DNA from: Betaproteobacteria bacterium
GTDB taxonomy: Bacteria; Pseudomonadota; Gammaproteobacteria; Burkholderiales; Rhodocyclaceae
Length of the DNA stretch: 64,000 nt
Assembly (NCBI GenBank): GCA_016709965.1
Contig: JADJLT010000001.1
Coordinates: 1,571,001 to 1,635,000 of the forward strand
Direction of reading: 5' to 3'
Every line of letters starts with the position of its first letter. Position 1 is the stretch's first letter. Made by a program: the position numbers and the translations under genes. A model generated the notes under the pieces. It ran no database searches. It was not told the origin of the DNA and worked only from the letters and a program-made list of their open reading frames with translations. Positions 18,557 through 26,953 of the stretch are shown in pieces.

Positions 18557-18600
18557 GCTAATTTTGCCCGGCAAATCAGTATTTTCGCCGCCATGTGCGA

Positions 18601-19140
18601 TCAGTCTGCCCGCTGGTGCGCCACCCAGATCAGCTTGTCGGTTACAAAGCCCAGCGCCCTGGCCTTGGCGAGCAGTTGCTCGCGGACCTCACCCGGCAAG
18701 GTCTTGTCGCGGGAGAGTATCCACAAATAATCACGATCCGGCCCGGCGACCAGCGCCCAGCGATAGTCCTGCTGATCCAGCGCGATCACGTGATAGCCGC
18801 CGTAGAAGGGGCCGAAGAACGACACCTTGAGTGACGCGGTGTTGCTGTCACCGATGAACACGGCGCGGCCGATGGCCTCCTTCCAGGCTTGTCGCTGCAC
18901 GTCGTAACCCCGGTTGATGACCCTGACGCTGCCGTCTGCTGCCAACTGGTAGGTGGCATTCACGTCGCTCATGCCGCGCTCGAATGAATGGTCGAGCCGG
19001 GCTATCTCGTACCACTGCCCGAGATAGCGCTGGATGTCGAAAGGACTGACGGGCTGCAGACCCTGGGGTGGCGCGGTGACACAAGCGGCCAGCGAGAGCG
19101 CCGACAGAACGGCAAGGATGGTTGAACGAAGGTAAGGCAT
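18601..19140 (-). CDS. blc: Bacterial lipocalin lipoprotein (Blc-like)
   Basis: 179 residues from the ATG at 19140. A lipoprotein signal peptide ends at LSLAAC (Cys near residue 19), so the mature protein should be lipid-anchored, most likely in the outer membrane. Lipocalin landmarks are present: the N-terminal YLGQWYEIARLDHSFERG, a central NRGY, and GGYHVIALDQQDYRWALVAG toward the C-terminus. The family binds fatty acids or lysophospholipids. It is divergent from the SDR/DUF3429 operon across a 160-bp region that contains a palindrome. Confidence 0.92.
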   Translation of the reverse strand: MPYLRSTILAVLSALSLAACVTAPPQGLQPVSPFDIQRYLGQWYEIARLDHSFERGMSDVNATYQLAADGSVRVINRGYDVQRQAWKEAIGRAVFIGDSNTASLKVSFFGPFYGGYHVIALDQQDYRWALVAGPDRDYLWILSRDKTLPGEVREQLLAKARALGFVTDKLIWVAHQRAD

Positions 19141-19191
19141 GGATGGCTTTCTGAGTGATTTCAAAAAAAGCTGGAACACCATTAATTCTAT

Positions 19192-19206
19192 TTTGTCCTA
19201 GACAAA
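19192..19206. promoter_or_regulatory. Candidate operator between the lipocalin and SDR operons
   Basis: Inverted repeat TTTGTC-CTA-GACAAA in the divergent intergenic region, 52 bp from the lipocalin start and 97 bp from the SDR start. Suitable for a dimeric regulator shared by both directions. The regulator is not in the window. Confidence 0.45.
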
Positions 19207-19302
19207 TATACAGACCGATCGCAATATTAAGCCGATTAATCGACATGCCGGTATATTTCACACACTTCGTTCAGGACATCACAAGCAGCATCAGGAGAGC
19301 AC

Positions 19303-20043
19303 ATGAACAAAATCGCACTTATCACCGGCGCGGCTGGCGGCGTCGGGCGTGCCGTAGCGGAACGATTGGCGGCCGAAGGATGGCAATTGATTGTTGCCAG
19401 CCGCAGCGGCGAACGCCTGTCAGCCTCCTTCGGCGAGCACCACCTGCAGGTGGTGGCGGATTGTACGACGGTGGCTGGCGCCCGGCAGATTCTGCGAGCA
19501 GCCCAAGACCACGAGATGCTACCCACCGCACTGGCCCATTGCGTTGGCAATATCCGCCTCGGCGCCATGCACCGCATGAGCGAGGCTGATTTCAACGATT
19601 GCCTGAATGCCAATCTGATCAGCGCCTTTCATACCCTATCCGCCTTTGTCGGCGCCTTGCGCGAGGCGCGCAGTGCCGGTGCCGCCGTACTGGTTTCATC
19701 CGCCGCGGCACGCATTGGTACCCCCAATCATGAAGCGGTTGCCGCTGCCAAGGCCGGGCTGGAGGGATTGGTGCGTGGGGCCGCAGCGACCTATGCCGCC
19801 AACGGCATTCGCATCAATGCAGTCGCCCCCGGCATCATGGAAACACCTGCATCCGCCGGCGTTATCGCCAGCCCTGCCGCCCGTGAGGCCGCCGCCCGGC
19901 AGTATCCCCTGCCCGGCATCGGCTCACCGGATGAACTGGCAGAACTGATGGTCTGGCTGTTGTCCGACTCGGCGGCCCGCGTCACCGGCCAAGTCTGGTC
20001 GCTCGACGGCGGCTTTTCCAGTATCCGCCCCATGGTCAAGTGA
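19303..20043 (+). CDS. Short-chain dehydrogenase/reductase
   Basis: 246 residues with the nucleotide-binding TGAAGGVGRAVAERLA near the N-terminus, an HCVGN motif in place of the usual NNAG (near residue 85), and a C-terminal segment ending VTGQVWSLDGGFS. The usual YxxxK is not obvious: the region GTPNHEAVAAAKAGLEGL has His in place of Tyr with a downstream Lys, so catalysis may be altered. The substrate is unknown. First gene of an operon with DUF3429, a small membrane protein and an ABC1 kinase. Confidence 0.85.
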   Translation: MNKIALITGAAGGVGRAVAERLAAEGWQLIVASRSGERLSASFGEHHLQVVADCTTVAGARQILRAAQDHEMLPTALAHCVGNIRLGAMHRMSEADFNDCLNANLISAFHTLSAFVGALREARSAGAAVLVSSAAARIGTPNHEAVAAAKAGLEGLVRGAAATYAANGIRINAVAPGIMETPASAGVIASPAAREAAARQYPLPGIGSPDELAELMVWLLSDSAARVTGQVWSLDGGFSSIRPMVK

Positions 20044-20510
20044 GCGCTACCATGACTGAAGAAAAACTGCTGGCGCCGCCCCGAACTGTGGCGTGGCTCG
20101 GCTACGGCGGGTTGATACCTTTCCTGACCCTGGCAACGGCCAGCCTGCTCGACCGGCACCACGGCGCCATCTGGAGCGATGCGCTTTACGGCTACGCCGC
20201 AATCATCCTCAGTTTTGTCGGTGCTTTGCACTGGGGCCTGGCGATGGCTCTCCCCGGGCTCACCGAACGCCAGCGCTCGGCCTGGTTTAGTTGGAGTGTT
20301 GTACCGGGGCTGATCGCCTGGCCGGCCCTGCTCTTATCGCCGCCACTTGCGGCACCGTTGTTGCTGATCGGCTTCATCGCCCACTATCTGCAAGACCGGC
20401 GGCTAGCCCGCCAGGGCACGCTGCCCGACTGGTATCTGCCGCTCCGCCGCCGTCTGAGCCTTGTCGCCTGTACCTGCCTGGTGGCCGGCGTTTTTGCATC
20501 CTGTGTTTAA
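20040..20510 (+). CDS. DUF3429 family membrane protein
   Basis: 156 residues from the GTG at 20040, overlapping the SDR stop; an ATG at 20052 is equally possible. Four or five hydrophobic segments (GLIPFLTLATASLL, AAIILSFVGALHWGLAM, LIAWPALLLSPPLAAPLLLIG and a C-terminal one) match DUF3429. Biochemical role unknown. Its linkage with lipocalin and SDR genes recurs in other proteobacteria. Confidence 0.85.
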   Translation: MSATMTEEKLLAPPRTVAWLGYGGLIPFLTLATASLLDRHHGAIWSDALYGYAAIILSFVGALHWGLAMALPGLTERQRSAWFSWSVVPGLIAWPALLLSPPLAAPLLLIGFIAHYLQDRRLARQGTLPDWYLPLRRRLSLVACTCLVAGVFASCV

Positions 20511-20537
20511 CTACGGAAAACACTTGGAGGTCACCTC

Positions 20538-20885
20538 ATGAACCTGTTCAATCGTTTGCCCGGCTTTCCCCACACACCGGCTGGACGGGAACGTGTCGTG
20601 CTCCGTCTGTTACCCCGGGCTTTCCTGATCGGCACGCTGCTGTTGGCCATTCCCTCGCTGCTGGCGAGACTGGTCGCCAGCCCGGAGAATGCGCTGGCCG
20701 TCACCACCACTGACATTTACGTGATCAGCTTCATCATCCTGCACTGGACCGTGGTTTTCACGGTTGGCATCGCTGCTTTCATCATCATGATGATGAAAGG
20801 GCCGGCCTATGTCGCCGACCCCTATCCGCTGGCGGAATCGGAAACACCGGATGCAGCGCCGAAATGGCCGCCGCATGACCGATAA
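20538..20885 (+). CDS. Small membrane protein, unknown function
   Basis: 115 residues with a strong ribosome site (GGAGGTCACCTC before ATG). Two membrane spans are visible (RAFLIGTLLLAIPSLLARLV and VISFIILHWTVVFTVGIAAFIIMMM), then a short Pro-rich cytoplasmic tail. I do not recognise the family. Its last 11 bases overlap the start of the ABC1 kinase gene, so the two are probably co-translated. Confidence 0.75.
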   Translation: MNLFNRLPGFPHTPAGRERVVLRLLPRAFLIGTLLLAIPSLLARLVASPENALAVTTTDIYVISFIILHWTVVFTVGIAAFIIMMMKGPAYVADPYPLAESETPDAAPKWPPHDR

Positions 20886-22221
20886 GCCGGTAAAGAAAAC
20901 CGCTGCCGTCCCCGATGGTCGCTGGTCGCGACTAGCGCGCCTGGGCTCTCTGGCAGGCGGCGTGGCCGGCAATATGCTGGCGGAGGGAGCGCGTCAGTTT
21001 GCCCAGGGCAAACGCCCGCAACTCCAGCAACTGCTACTGACGCCCGCCAACGCCCGCCGGGTGGCCGACCAACTGGCGCAGTTGCGCGGTGCGGCGATGA
21101 AAGTCGGGCAATTGCTCTCGATGGATGTCGGCGACCTGTTGCCGCCTGAGCTGGCAGACATCCTTTCCCGGCTGCGCGCCGATGCCGTACCGATGCCGAT
21201 GAGCCAGGTGGTCAGTGTCCTCAATGCCAATTGGGGCGAAGGCTGGGATCAGCATTTCGAGCAGTTTTCCTTTACCCCGGTAGCCGCTGCATCAATTGGC
21301 CAGGTGCATTTCGGACGACGCAAGGATGGACGGCAGGTGGCCATCAAGATTCAGTATCCCGGTATTCGTCGCAGCATCGACAGCGATGTCGACAACGTCG
21401 CTACCCTGCTTCGCGTTTCAGGCTTGTTGCCAAAGTCGCTGGATATCAAGCCGCTGCTCAACGAAGCAAAACGGCAGTTACATGACGAGGCCGACTATCG
21501 CCGGGAAGGCGCCTGCATGATGCAGTTTTCCAGCCTGCTGGCGGATGCCGGCGAATTCGTGGTGCCCGCCATGCACGACGACCTGACCACAGAAAATACT
21601 CTGGCCATGACACGCCTCGACGGGGTGGCGGTGGAGACCTTGGCGCATCTGCCGCAGGCCGAGCGCAACCGCCTCGTTGGTCTCCTCTTCCGTCTGCTGT
21701 TTCGCGAAATATTCGAGTTCCGGCTGATCCAGACCGACCCGAATTTTGCCAACTATCGTTACGTAGCAGCATCGCAGCAACTTATCCTGCTCGACTTTGG
21801 TGCCACACGCGCCTATCCCGCCGCGATGGTCGACAGCTATCGGCAATTGATGATCAGCGGCATACGCAACGACCGACAGGGCATGAACGCGGCCGCCGTG
21901 GCAATCGGCTATTTCCAGCAGGACATCAAGGAAGGCCAGCGCCAGGCTGTGCTCGACATTTTTGCGCTGGCATGCGAACCACTCAGCCACACCGGCGAAT
22001 ATGACTTTAGTTGCTCCGACCTCGGCATACGCATTCGCGACGCCAGCATGGTGCTCGGCATGGATCGCGACTTCTGGCACACCCCGCCAGCCGACGCCCT
22101 CTTTCTCCACCGCAAGCTGGGCGGCCTTTATTTGCTGGCGGCAAAACTCAAGGCGCGGGTGGATCTGAATGACCTGGCGACCAAGTTGCTCCGGCTGGAA
22201 ACGGCCGTGTCCGTCGCCTAG
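20875..22221 (+). CDS. ABC1/AarF/UbiB family atypical kinase
   Basis: 448 residues from the ATG at 20875, which overlaps the preceding gene. Family motifs seen: KVGQLLSMD (the KxGQ motif), AAASIGQVHFG (Ala-rich loop), VAIKIQYPG with the ATP-site Lys, the catalytic-loop equivalent QTDPNFANY and LLDFGATR. ABC1 proteins are atypical kinases/ATPases; UbiB supports ubiquinone biosynthesis. This one lacks obvious C-terminal membrane segments and lies away from ubi genes, so it may be a paralogue with another role. Confidence 0.88.
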   Translation: MTDKPVKKTAAVPDGRWSRLARLGSLAGGVAGNMLAEGARQFAQGKRPQLQQLLLTPANARRVADQLAQLRGAAMKVGQLLSMDVGDLLPPELADILSRLRADAVPMPMSQVVSVLNANWGEGWDQHFEQFSFTPVAAASIGQVHFGRRKDGRQVAIKIQYPGIRRSIDSDVDNVATLLRVSGLLPKSLDIKPLLNEAKRQLHDEADYRREGACMMQFSSLLADAGEFVVPAMHDDLTTENTLAMTRLDGVAVETLAHLPQAERNRLVGLLFRLLFREIFEFRLIQTDPNFANYRYVAASQQLILLDFGATRAYPAAMVDSYRQLMISGIRNDRQGMNAAAVAIGYFQQDIKEGQRQAVLDIFALACEPLSHTGEYDFSCSDLGIRIRDASMVLGMDRDFWHTPPADALFLHRKLGGLYLLAAKLKARVDLNDLATKLLRLETAVSVA

Positions 22222-22432
22222 TTAATCAACGCTACTGCATCAGTTCAGCGTGCGGACAACGAGCAGCCATACCTGAGCGGTATCGGTTTGCACATCGATT
22301 TGTATTAGACAGCATCCCCATCTCGCCACATAGTGAATGGTTTCAAAAAACCGCCAGTCGCGCCGAGAATTGATCCGCGATGCGCCGTAAATAGTCATTC
22401 ACACAGCAAAAACATTTGGACGATGCCTTGTC

Positions 22433-23230
22433 ATGGACATGCCCTTGAACAACTTCAAAGCCCAGCTCCGTAACAACGAAATTTTGCTCGGTCTGTGGCT
22501 TGGTCTCAGTGAAACCTTCAGCGCCGAAATTTGCGCCGGGGCCGGCTTCGACTGGCTCTTGATCGATGGCGAACACGGCCCCAACGATCTGCGCAGCATC
22601 CTGGCCCAACTGCAAGCCATCGAGCCCTATCCATCGCATGCCGTCGTCCGCCCGCCGCAGGGCGACCATGTACTGATCAAACAATTGCTCGAAACCGGCG
22701 TCCAGACACTGCTCATTCCGATGGTCGAAAGCGCTGGACAGGCAGCCGGCCTGGTTCGCGCCATGCGCTATCCGCCGGCAGGCATTCGCGGCGTTGGCGC
22801 CGCCCTCGCCCGCGCCTCGCGCTGGGGCCGAGTCGGCGATTACAGCGAACAGGCCAACGCCCAAATGTGCCTGCTCCTGCAGGTCGAGACAAAACTCGGC
22901 TACGACAACCTCGACGAGATTCTGGCGGTCGACGGCGTAGATGGTATTTTCTTCGGCGCCGCCGACCTGGCTGCCTCCTATGGTCTGCTCGGCCAGTCCA
23001 ACCACCCGAGCATCGTTGAGGCCATCGAAGTCGGCCTGCGCAAAACCCGGGCGGCCGGCAAAAGCGGCGGCGTCCTGTGCGGCGACAAGGCCATCGTGCA
23101 GCGCTACTACGACGCCGGCGCCCGCTTCATCGCCGTTGGTGTCGATGCCCTGTTGCTCGCCGCCGCGACCAGCAATCTGCGTCAGGAATACCGGCCGGAA
23201 CCTGGCGCCCAAAGTGCGGCCAGCTATTAG
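22433..23230 (+). CDS. hpaI: HpcH/HpaI family aldolase
   Basis: 265 residues. Class II metal-dependent aldolase signature: GLSETFSAEICAGAGFDWLL followed by IDGEHGPND, RPPQG, VETKLGYDNLDEI and GIFFGAADLAASYG. Family members cleave 4-hydroxy-2-oxo acids, typically 4-hydroxy-2-oxoheptane-1,7-dioate, to pyruvate plus an aldehyde. Position beside a meta-cleavage pathway and its regulator fits aromatic catabolism, although the pathway also carries DmpG for its own aldol cleavage. Substrate preference is not readable from sequence. Confidence 0.88.
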   Translation: MDMPLNNFKAQLRNNEILLGLWLGLSETFSAEICAGAGFDWLLIDGEHGPNDLRSILAQLQAIEPYPSHAVVRPPQGDHVLIKQLLETGVQTLLIPMVESAGQAAGLVRAMRYPPAGIRGVGAALARASRWGRVGDYSEQANAQMCLLLQVETKLGYDNLDEILAVDGVDGIFFGAADLAASYGLLGQSNHPSIVEAIEVGLRKTRAAGKSGGVLCGDKAIVQRYYDAGARFIAVGVDALLLAAATSNLRQEYRPEPGAQSAASY

Positions 23231-23300
23231 CCAAGGCCGGCGATAATCAACGCGTCCGCCGGTTTTCTGGGCAGAGACGACGCCCAGCGAAGGAGAGCGT

Positions 23301-25076
23301 ATGGATAACAGCCCGAAATCAACGCAAGAAAAAAACATTCGCCTGCTACGACCGAATGCCCACGACCAATATCGGCTGCCCGATATCGACGACCTAGCGA
23401 CACGCCTGCGCTTCGTTCCGGCCAAAGGCGAAATCTGGTTCGACGACCGGCGCATGGTGCTCCTGCACAATTCCTCACTAGCCGCCATCCGCCGCGAGCT
23501 GATTGAAACCGTCGGCATCGAGAAGGCGCGCGGGCTGATCACCCGCATGGGCTACCAGTCGGGCACCCGCGATGCCGAGATGGTTCGCCGCATCCGCCCC
23601 GACACCAATGATTTCGACGCCTTTGCGGTCGGCCCGCAGATGCACGCGCTGGAAGGCTTCGTCTCGGTCGAGACCCTGGCCCTCGATGTCGATGTCGAAG
23701 CCGGGCACTTTTACGGCGAGTTCATCTGGCACAACTCGGCCGAAGCCGAGCAACACCTGGCCACCATTGGCGCCAGCAGCGCGCCGGTTTGCTGGTTGCA
23801 ACAGGGTTACGCCAACGGCTATTTGAGCAGCTTCCTTGGTCGCCAGATGCTGGTCCGCGAAGTTGAGTGCAAGGCCATGGGCGCGCCAGCCTGCAAAATT
23901 GTCGGCAAGGCGCTCGACCAATGGGAAGACCCGGATACCGATTTTCGCTATCTGCAGGCCCAGGATTTCGTTCAAAGCCCAAGCCACAAAAAGTTCATTT
24001 TCCCCCGTGGCGATACCGGCACCAGCGAGGTCAGCGACAAGATCAATCTGGTCGGCGTTTCCTCTGGTTTCAATACCGTCTGCCACATGATCCAGCGCGT
24101 CGCGCCAACGCGGGCCACCGTGTTATTTCTCGGCGAAAGTGGCGTCGGCAAGGAGCAGTTCGCCCGCACCCTGCACAACATCAGCGACCGCGCCGACCAA
24201 CCCTTTGTCGCCATCAACTGCGCCGCCATTCCCGAACAACTCATCGAATCAGAACTGTTCGGTGTCAAAAAAGGCGGCTTCAGCGGCGCCAGCCAGTCCC
24301 GCCCCGGACGTTTCGAACGGGCCGATGGCGGCACCCTTTTCCTCGATGAAATCGGCACCCTCAGTCTGGTGGCCCAAGGCAAGTTGCTTCGGGCGCTGCA
24401 GGAAGGTGAAATCGAACGTATCGGCGATACGCGCGTACGCCAGGTCGATGTCCGCGTCGTCGCCGCTACCAACGAAAACCTCCGGGCGCTGGTCGAAGCC
24501 GGCAAATTCCGCGACGACCTGTTTTATAGAATTAATGTCTTTCCGGTCAACATTCCGCCTTTGCGCGAACGCAAGGAAGACATTCTCCTGCTCGTCGAAC
24601 ACTTCCTCAATCGCTACTGTGCCCAGCACAAGCGCAAGGTCACCGGCTTCACCGAAGCGGCGCTCGAAGCCCTGCTCTTCTACGCCTGGCCGGGGAACAT
24701 CCGCGAGCTCGAAAACCTGATCGAACGTAGCGTCATTCTGGCGCCGGAAGATGGCGGGATCGACATTTCGCATCTGTTCACCAGTGGCGAGAATATTCGG
24801 CGCGAGCCAGTTGTGCCGGATGCTGCGGCGGGGCTGGCGGATGATTCGGCTGGTTCGAAGGAATCGGGAGCGAATCTATCGGCGCAGATTCGGGAAGCGC
24901 TTGCTTCGGGGCAACTCTCGCTGGACAGCCTTGAGGAAGACGCCATTGGGCAGGCGTTGCATCTGGCGCAGGGGAATGTTTCCGGGGCGGCCAAGATACT
25001 TGGGACGACGCGGGCGCGGGTGGCGTATCGGCTTTCTGGGCGGAAGGTGGCGCATCCTGCCGAGGACAAGGAATAG
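23301..25076 (+). CDS. dmpR: XylR/DmpR-type sigma-54-dependent activator with variant GAFTGA loop
   Basis: 591 residues. N-terminal XylR_N effector domain and V4R (about 1-210, including VECKAMGAPACKIVG), a linker, AAA+ domain with Walker A GESGVGKEQFAR and Walker B GGTLFLDEIG, and a C-terminal Fis-type helix-turn-helix (LAQGNVSGAAKILGTTRARVAYRL). Family members bind aromatic effectors directly and activate catabolic promoters with sigma-54. The sigma-54-contacting loop, normally GAFTGA, reads GGFSGA (24273-24290). The nearby dmp genes are the expected target, but their promoter-proximal part is missing here. The symbol is by analogy; the effector is unknown. Confidence 0.85.
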   Translation: MDNSPKSTQEKNIRLLRPNAHDQYRLPDIDDLATRLRFVPAKGEIWFDDRRMVLLHNSSLAAIRRELIETVGIEKARGLITRMGYQSGTRDAEMVRRIRPDTNDFDAFAVGPQMHALEGFVSVETLALDVDVEAGHFYGEFIWHNSAEAEQHLATIGASSAPVCWLQQGYANGYLSSFLGRQMLVREVECKAMGAPACKIVGKALDQWEDPDTDFRYLQAQDFVQSPSHKKFIFPRGDTGTSEVSDKINLVGVSSGFNTVCHMIQRVAPTRATVLFLGESGVGKEQFARTLHNISDRADQPFVAINCAAIPEQLIESELFGVKKGGFSGASQSRPGRFERADGGTLFLDEIGTLSLVAQGKLLRALQEGEIERIGDTRVRQVDVRVVAATNENLRALVEAGKFRDDLFYRINVFPVNIPPLRERKEDILLLVEHFLNRYCAQHKRKVTGFTEAALEALLFYAWPGNIRELENLIERSVILAPEDGGIDISHLFTSGENIRREPVVPDAAAGLADDSAGSKESGANLSAQIREALASGQLSLDSLEEDAIGQALHLAQGNVSGAAKILGTTRARVAYRLSGRKVAHPAEDKE

Positions 25077-25154
25077 CTGCGGCTATTTGTTTGAGGCGTT
25101 TTGTTGATTGCTTGGCGGATGCCTGATTAATTCGCTTGGGGTTCCGGGTGATTG

Positions 25155-25380
25155 GCATGGGGTTCCGCCCTTGCGGGGCGTCTCACTTTTTCTTGCTTCG
25201 CCAAGAAAAAGTAAGCAAAAAGAAGGCGACCCTGGGTCGGTGCCGGCTGCGCCGGTTCCCTGCGCTACTCGGGACTGGCGGGGGCTGCGGAACTCGGGCT
25301 TCGCCCTCAGACAGTCCTCGCCCTTTTTCCGCCAGCCCCTGCGTTGCTCGGCACCTCTCAAGGGGCCCGGTGAAACGATC
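25155..25380 (+). repeat. Long inverted repeat, left arm
   Basis: The block 25283-25322 matches the complement of 25538-25578 at about 39 of 40 positions, and similarity extends outward with interruptions. A terminator-like hairpin (ACTTTTTCTTG / CAAGAAAAAGT) lies at about 25188-25215. Confidence 0.8.
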
Positions 25381-25411
25381 CGGGTTTGAGCTTGGGTGCC
25401 TGAATCGCTGA

Positions 25412-25451
25412 TTTCATTTTTGGCCGTTTTTTCCGGTTGACCGTGGGAATC
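25412..25451 (+). repeat. Dispersed element, copy G
   Basis: Fullest copy: ATTTTTGGCCG, a T-run, CCGGTTGACCG (25433-25443), TGGGAATCG. Lies at the centre of the long inverted repeat. Confidence 0.88.
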
Positions 25452-25464
25452 GCTTTTGCGGGCA

Positions 25465-25710
25465 CACAGGTTGAACATGGACGCTTTTCGGGTCCCCGTG
25501 GAAGGCGCTGAGCAACGCAGGAAGGCCGGGAGCAGTCGGCGAGGACTGTCTGAGGGCGCAGCCCGAGTTCCGCAGCCGCCCGGTCTTTCGAGTAGCGGAA
25601 GGAACCGGGCAAAGCCCGGCGCCGCCCTCGGGGTCGCCTTTTCTTTGGCTACTTTCTTTTGGCGAAGCAAAAGAAAGTACGCCCGCCAGCAAGGCGGAAA
25701 CCCATGCTAA
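25465..25710 (-). repeat. Long inverted repeat, right arm
   Basis: Reverse-complement counterpart of 25155-25380. Carries its own hairpin (ACTTTCTTTTG / CAAAAGAAAGT, at about 25650-25680). Both arms could end transcription arriving from either flanking gene. Confidence 0.8.
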
Positions 25711-25726
25711 ACCAGCCTTGCAAAGG

Positions 25727-26332
25727 CTAAATCAACCCTTCCTCCCGCATTGCGGTCTGCACCGCCGGCCGCGCCATAACCCGCTGCTGATAGGCCGCAA
25801 TCGCCGGCCACGGCGCCAGATCAATCTTCTGAAACCGCGTCCAGCCAACGACCGTAAACAGATAGGCATCAGCAACACAGAAATTGGCGCCCGTCAGGTA
25901 TTCGCGGCCGGCCAGCATTTTGTCGACGTAGCCGAAGCGGCGCTCGATAGCAGCCAAGGCAGCCGCTTTCCAATCAGCCGAGGCATTCGGATTGAACAAC
26001 GGGCTGAAACTCTTGTGCAACTCGGTGCCAATAAACGTCAACCATTCCTGCACCCGTGCCCGCTCGATGGTTCCGGCTGGCGGCAACAGGCCGGCCGCGG
26101 GTTTGAGGTCGGCCAGATACTGGACGATAGCCGGGCCTTCGGTGAGCAGTTGGCCATCGTCGAGTTCCAGCGCCGGGACGTAGCCCTTGGGATTGATGGC
26201 GGTGTAATCGCGGCCATCGTCGGTCAAGTGCGTGGCCAGATCAACCTTGACCAGTTCGTGCGGCAAACCAAGTTCGCACAAGACGATATGGGGTGACATC
26301 GCGCAAACGCCGGGGGTGTAATAGAGCTTCAT
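25727..26332 (-). CDS. gst: Glutathione S-transferase (beta-class-like)
   Basis: 201 residues. N-terminal thioredoxin-like domain MKLYYTPGVCAMSPHIVLCE with the beta-class Cys10, NPKGYVPALELDDG with the cis-Pro, then LTEGPAIVQYLAD contacting glutathione. The C-terminal helical domain includes FCVADAYLFTVVGW. Such enzymes conjugate or bind hydrophobic electrophiles and often sit in aromatic-degradation operons. Last gene of the truncated dmp operon; convergent with the regulator across the long inverted repeat. Confidence 0.92.
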   Translation of the reverse strand: MKLYYTPGVCAMSPHIVLCELGLPHELVKVDLATHLTDDGRDYTAINPKGYVPALELDDGQLLTEGPAIVQYLADLKPAAGLLPPAGTIERARVQEWLTFIGTELHKSFSPLFNPNASADWKAAALAAIERRFGYVDKMLAGREYLTGANFCVADAYLFTVVGWTRFQKIDLAPWPAIAAYQQRVMARPAVQTAMREEGLI

Positions 26333-26359
26333 GTCTTCTCCTGGATTGAACTGCGTTGG

Positions 26360-26476
26360 TTATTTTTTGGGGTAAAGCCGTTCATCGAAATCGCCCAGCG
26401 CTTTGACCGCGAGATCTTTGAGTGCGCTGAAGAAGGACTTGGTCTCGTAATGGGTGTGAACAATCAATACTTTCAT
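26360..26476 (-). pseudogene. Truncated NAD(P)H:quinone oxidoreductase (flavodoxin fold) N-terminus
   Basis: A 38-codon frame starting MKVLIVHTHYETKSFFSALK and ending ERLYPKK, with ribosome site GGAGAG. The first 28 residues match the start of flavodoxin-fold NAD(P)H dehydrogenases, which run to about 190-270 residues; the rest is absent. It sits between the tautomerase and GST genes in the same direction. Most likely a decayed operon member; a functional micropeptide is less likely. Confidence 0.6.
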
Positions 26477-26490
26477 CAATCTCTCCAGAC

Positions 26491-26916
26491 CTACTTGCCT
26501 TCAGCCGACAGCCGGCGCGCTTCGATTTCGGCCTGACGCAACTCGCTGGCCAGCGTCCCGCCAATGCACCAGTCAGAGGGCGCCACCGGCACGATGCCAC
26601 CGCGCACATTGGCGCGTGGTGCGCCGAGTATGTCGACGACGAGATCGGTAAAACCGCGGAGCAAGCGCTGACGGTCTTCCTGCGAACGCCCTTCGAGCAC
26701 GATGAAGGAAAAGTACGGGGCTACCTGCGCATGCTGGCTAGCCATCTTGCCGCCGATGCAGGAATGCTGCGGTGCATGCTCGGAAACAAAGACGCGAACC
26801 CGATCAATTGGACAGGCCAACACTTCGGCGAACAAGGCACTGGCTTTGAGCAACAAGGTTTGGACCTTGGCAGCTTCGTGCTGCCCCTGGACAAGATGAA
26901 AATTGAGAATCGGCAT
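26491..26916 (-). CDS. Tautomerase superfamily protein
   Basis: 141 residues beginning MPILNFHLVQGQ, with the Pro expected after Met processing in 4-oxalocrotonate-tautomerase-like enzymes. A second beta-alpha-beta unit (YFSFIVLEGRSQEDRQRLLR) suggests a fused two-unit form. Conserved-looking ends include WCIGGTLASE. In a meta-cleavage operon it may handle an enol/keto isomer or a related hydrolytic step, but the substrate is unknown. A dispersed element begins just upstream of its start, between it and the SDR gene. Confidence 0.72.
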   Translation of the reverse strand: MPILNFHLVQGQHEAAKVQTLLLKASALFAEVLACPIDRVRVFVSEHAPQHSCIGGKMASQHAQVAPYFSFIVLEGRSQEDRQRLLRGFTDLVVDILGAPRANVRGGIVPVAPSDWCIGGTLASELRQAEIEARRLSAEGK

Positions 26917-26918
26917 TT

Positions 26919-26953
26919 TGATTTTGGCCCTTTTTTACGGTAGACCGCGGCGA
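26919..26953 (+). repeat. Dispersed element, copy H
   Basis: TGATTTTGGCCC, a T-run, ACGGTAGACCG (26937-26947), CGGCGAC. It overlaps the last codons of the SDR gene, encoding its end RRRGLP. Confidence 0.75.

Larger units (their letters stand above)
25077..25726. other. Intergenic region occupied by a long inverted repeat
   Basis: 650 bp between convergent genes. No real gene; the open frames on both strands are translations of the two arms of an inverted repeat (25155-25380 and 25465-25710). A dispersed element lies in the middle. Confidence 0.75.

Noticed and set aside
25108..25710. Several 80-200-codon frames between the activator and GST genes
   Set aside because: They are translations of the arms of an inverted repeat, with nearly the same text in both arms; not genes.
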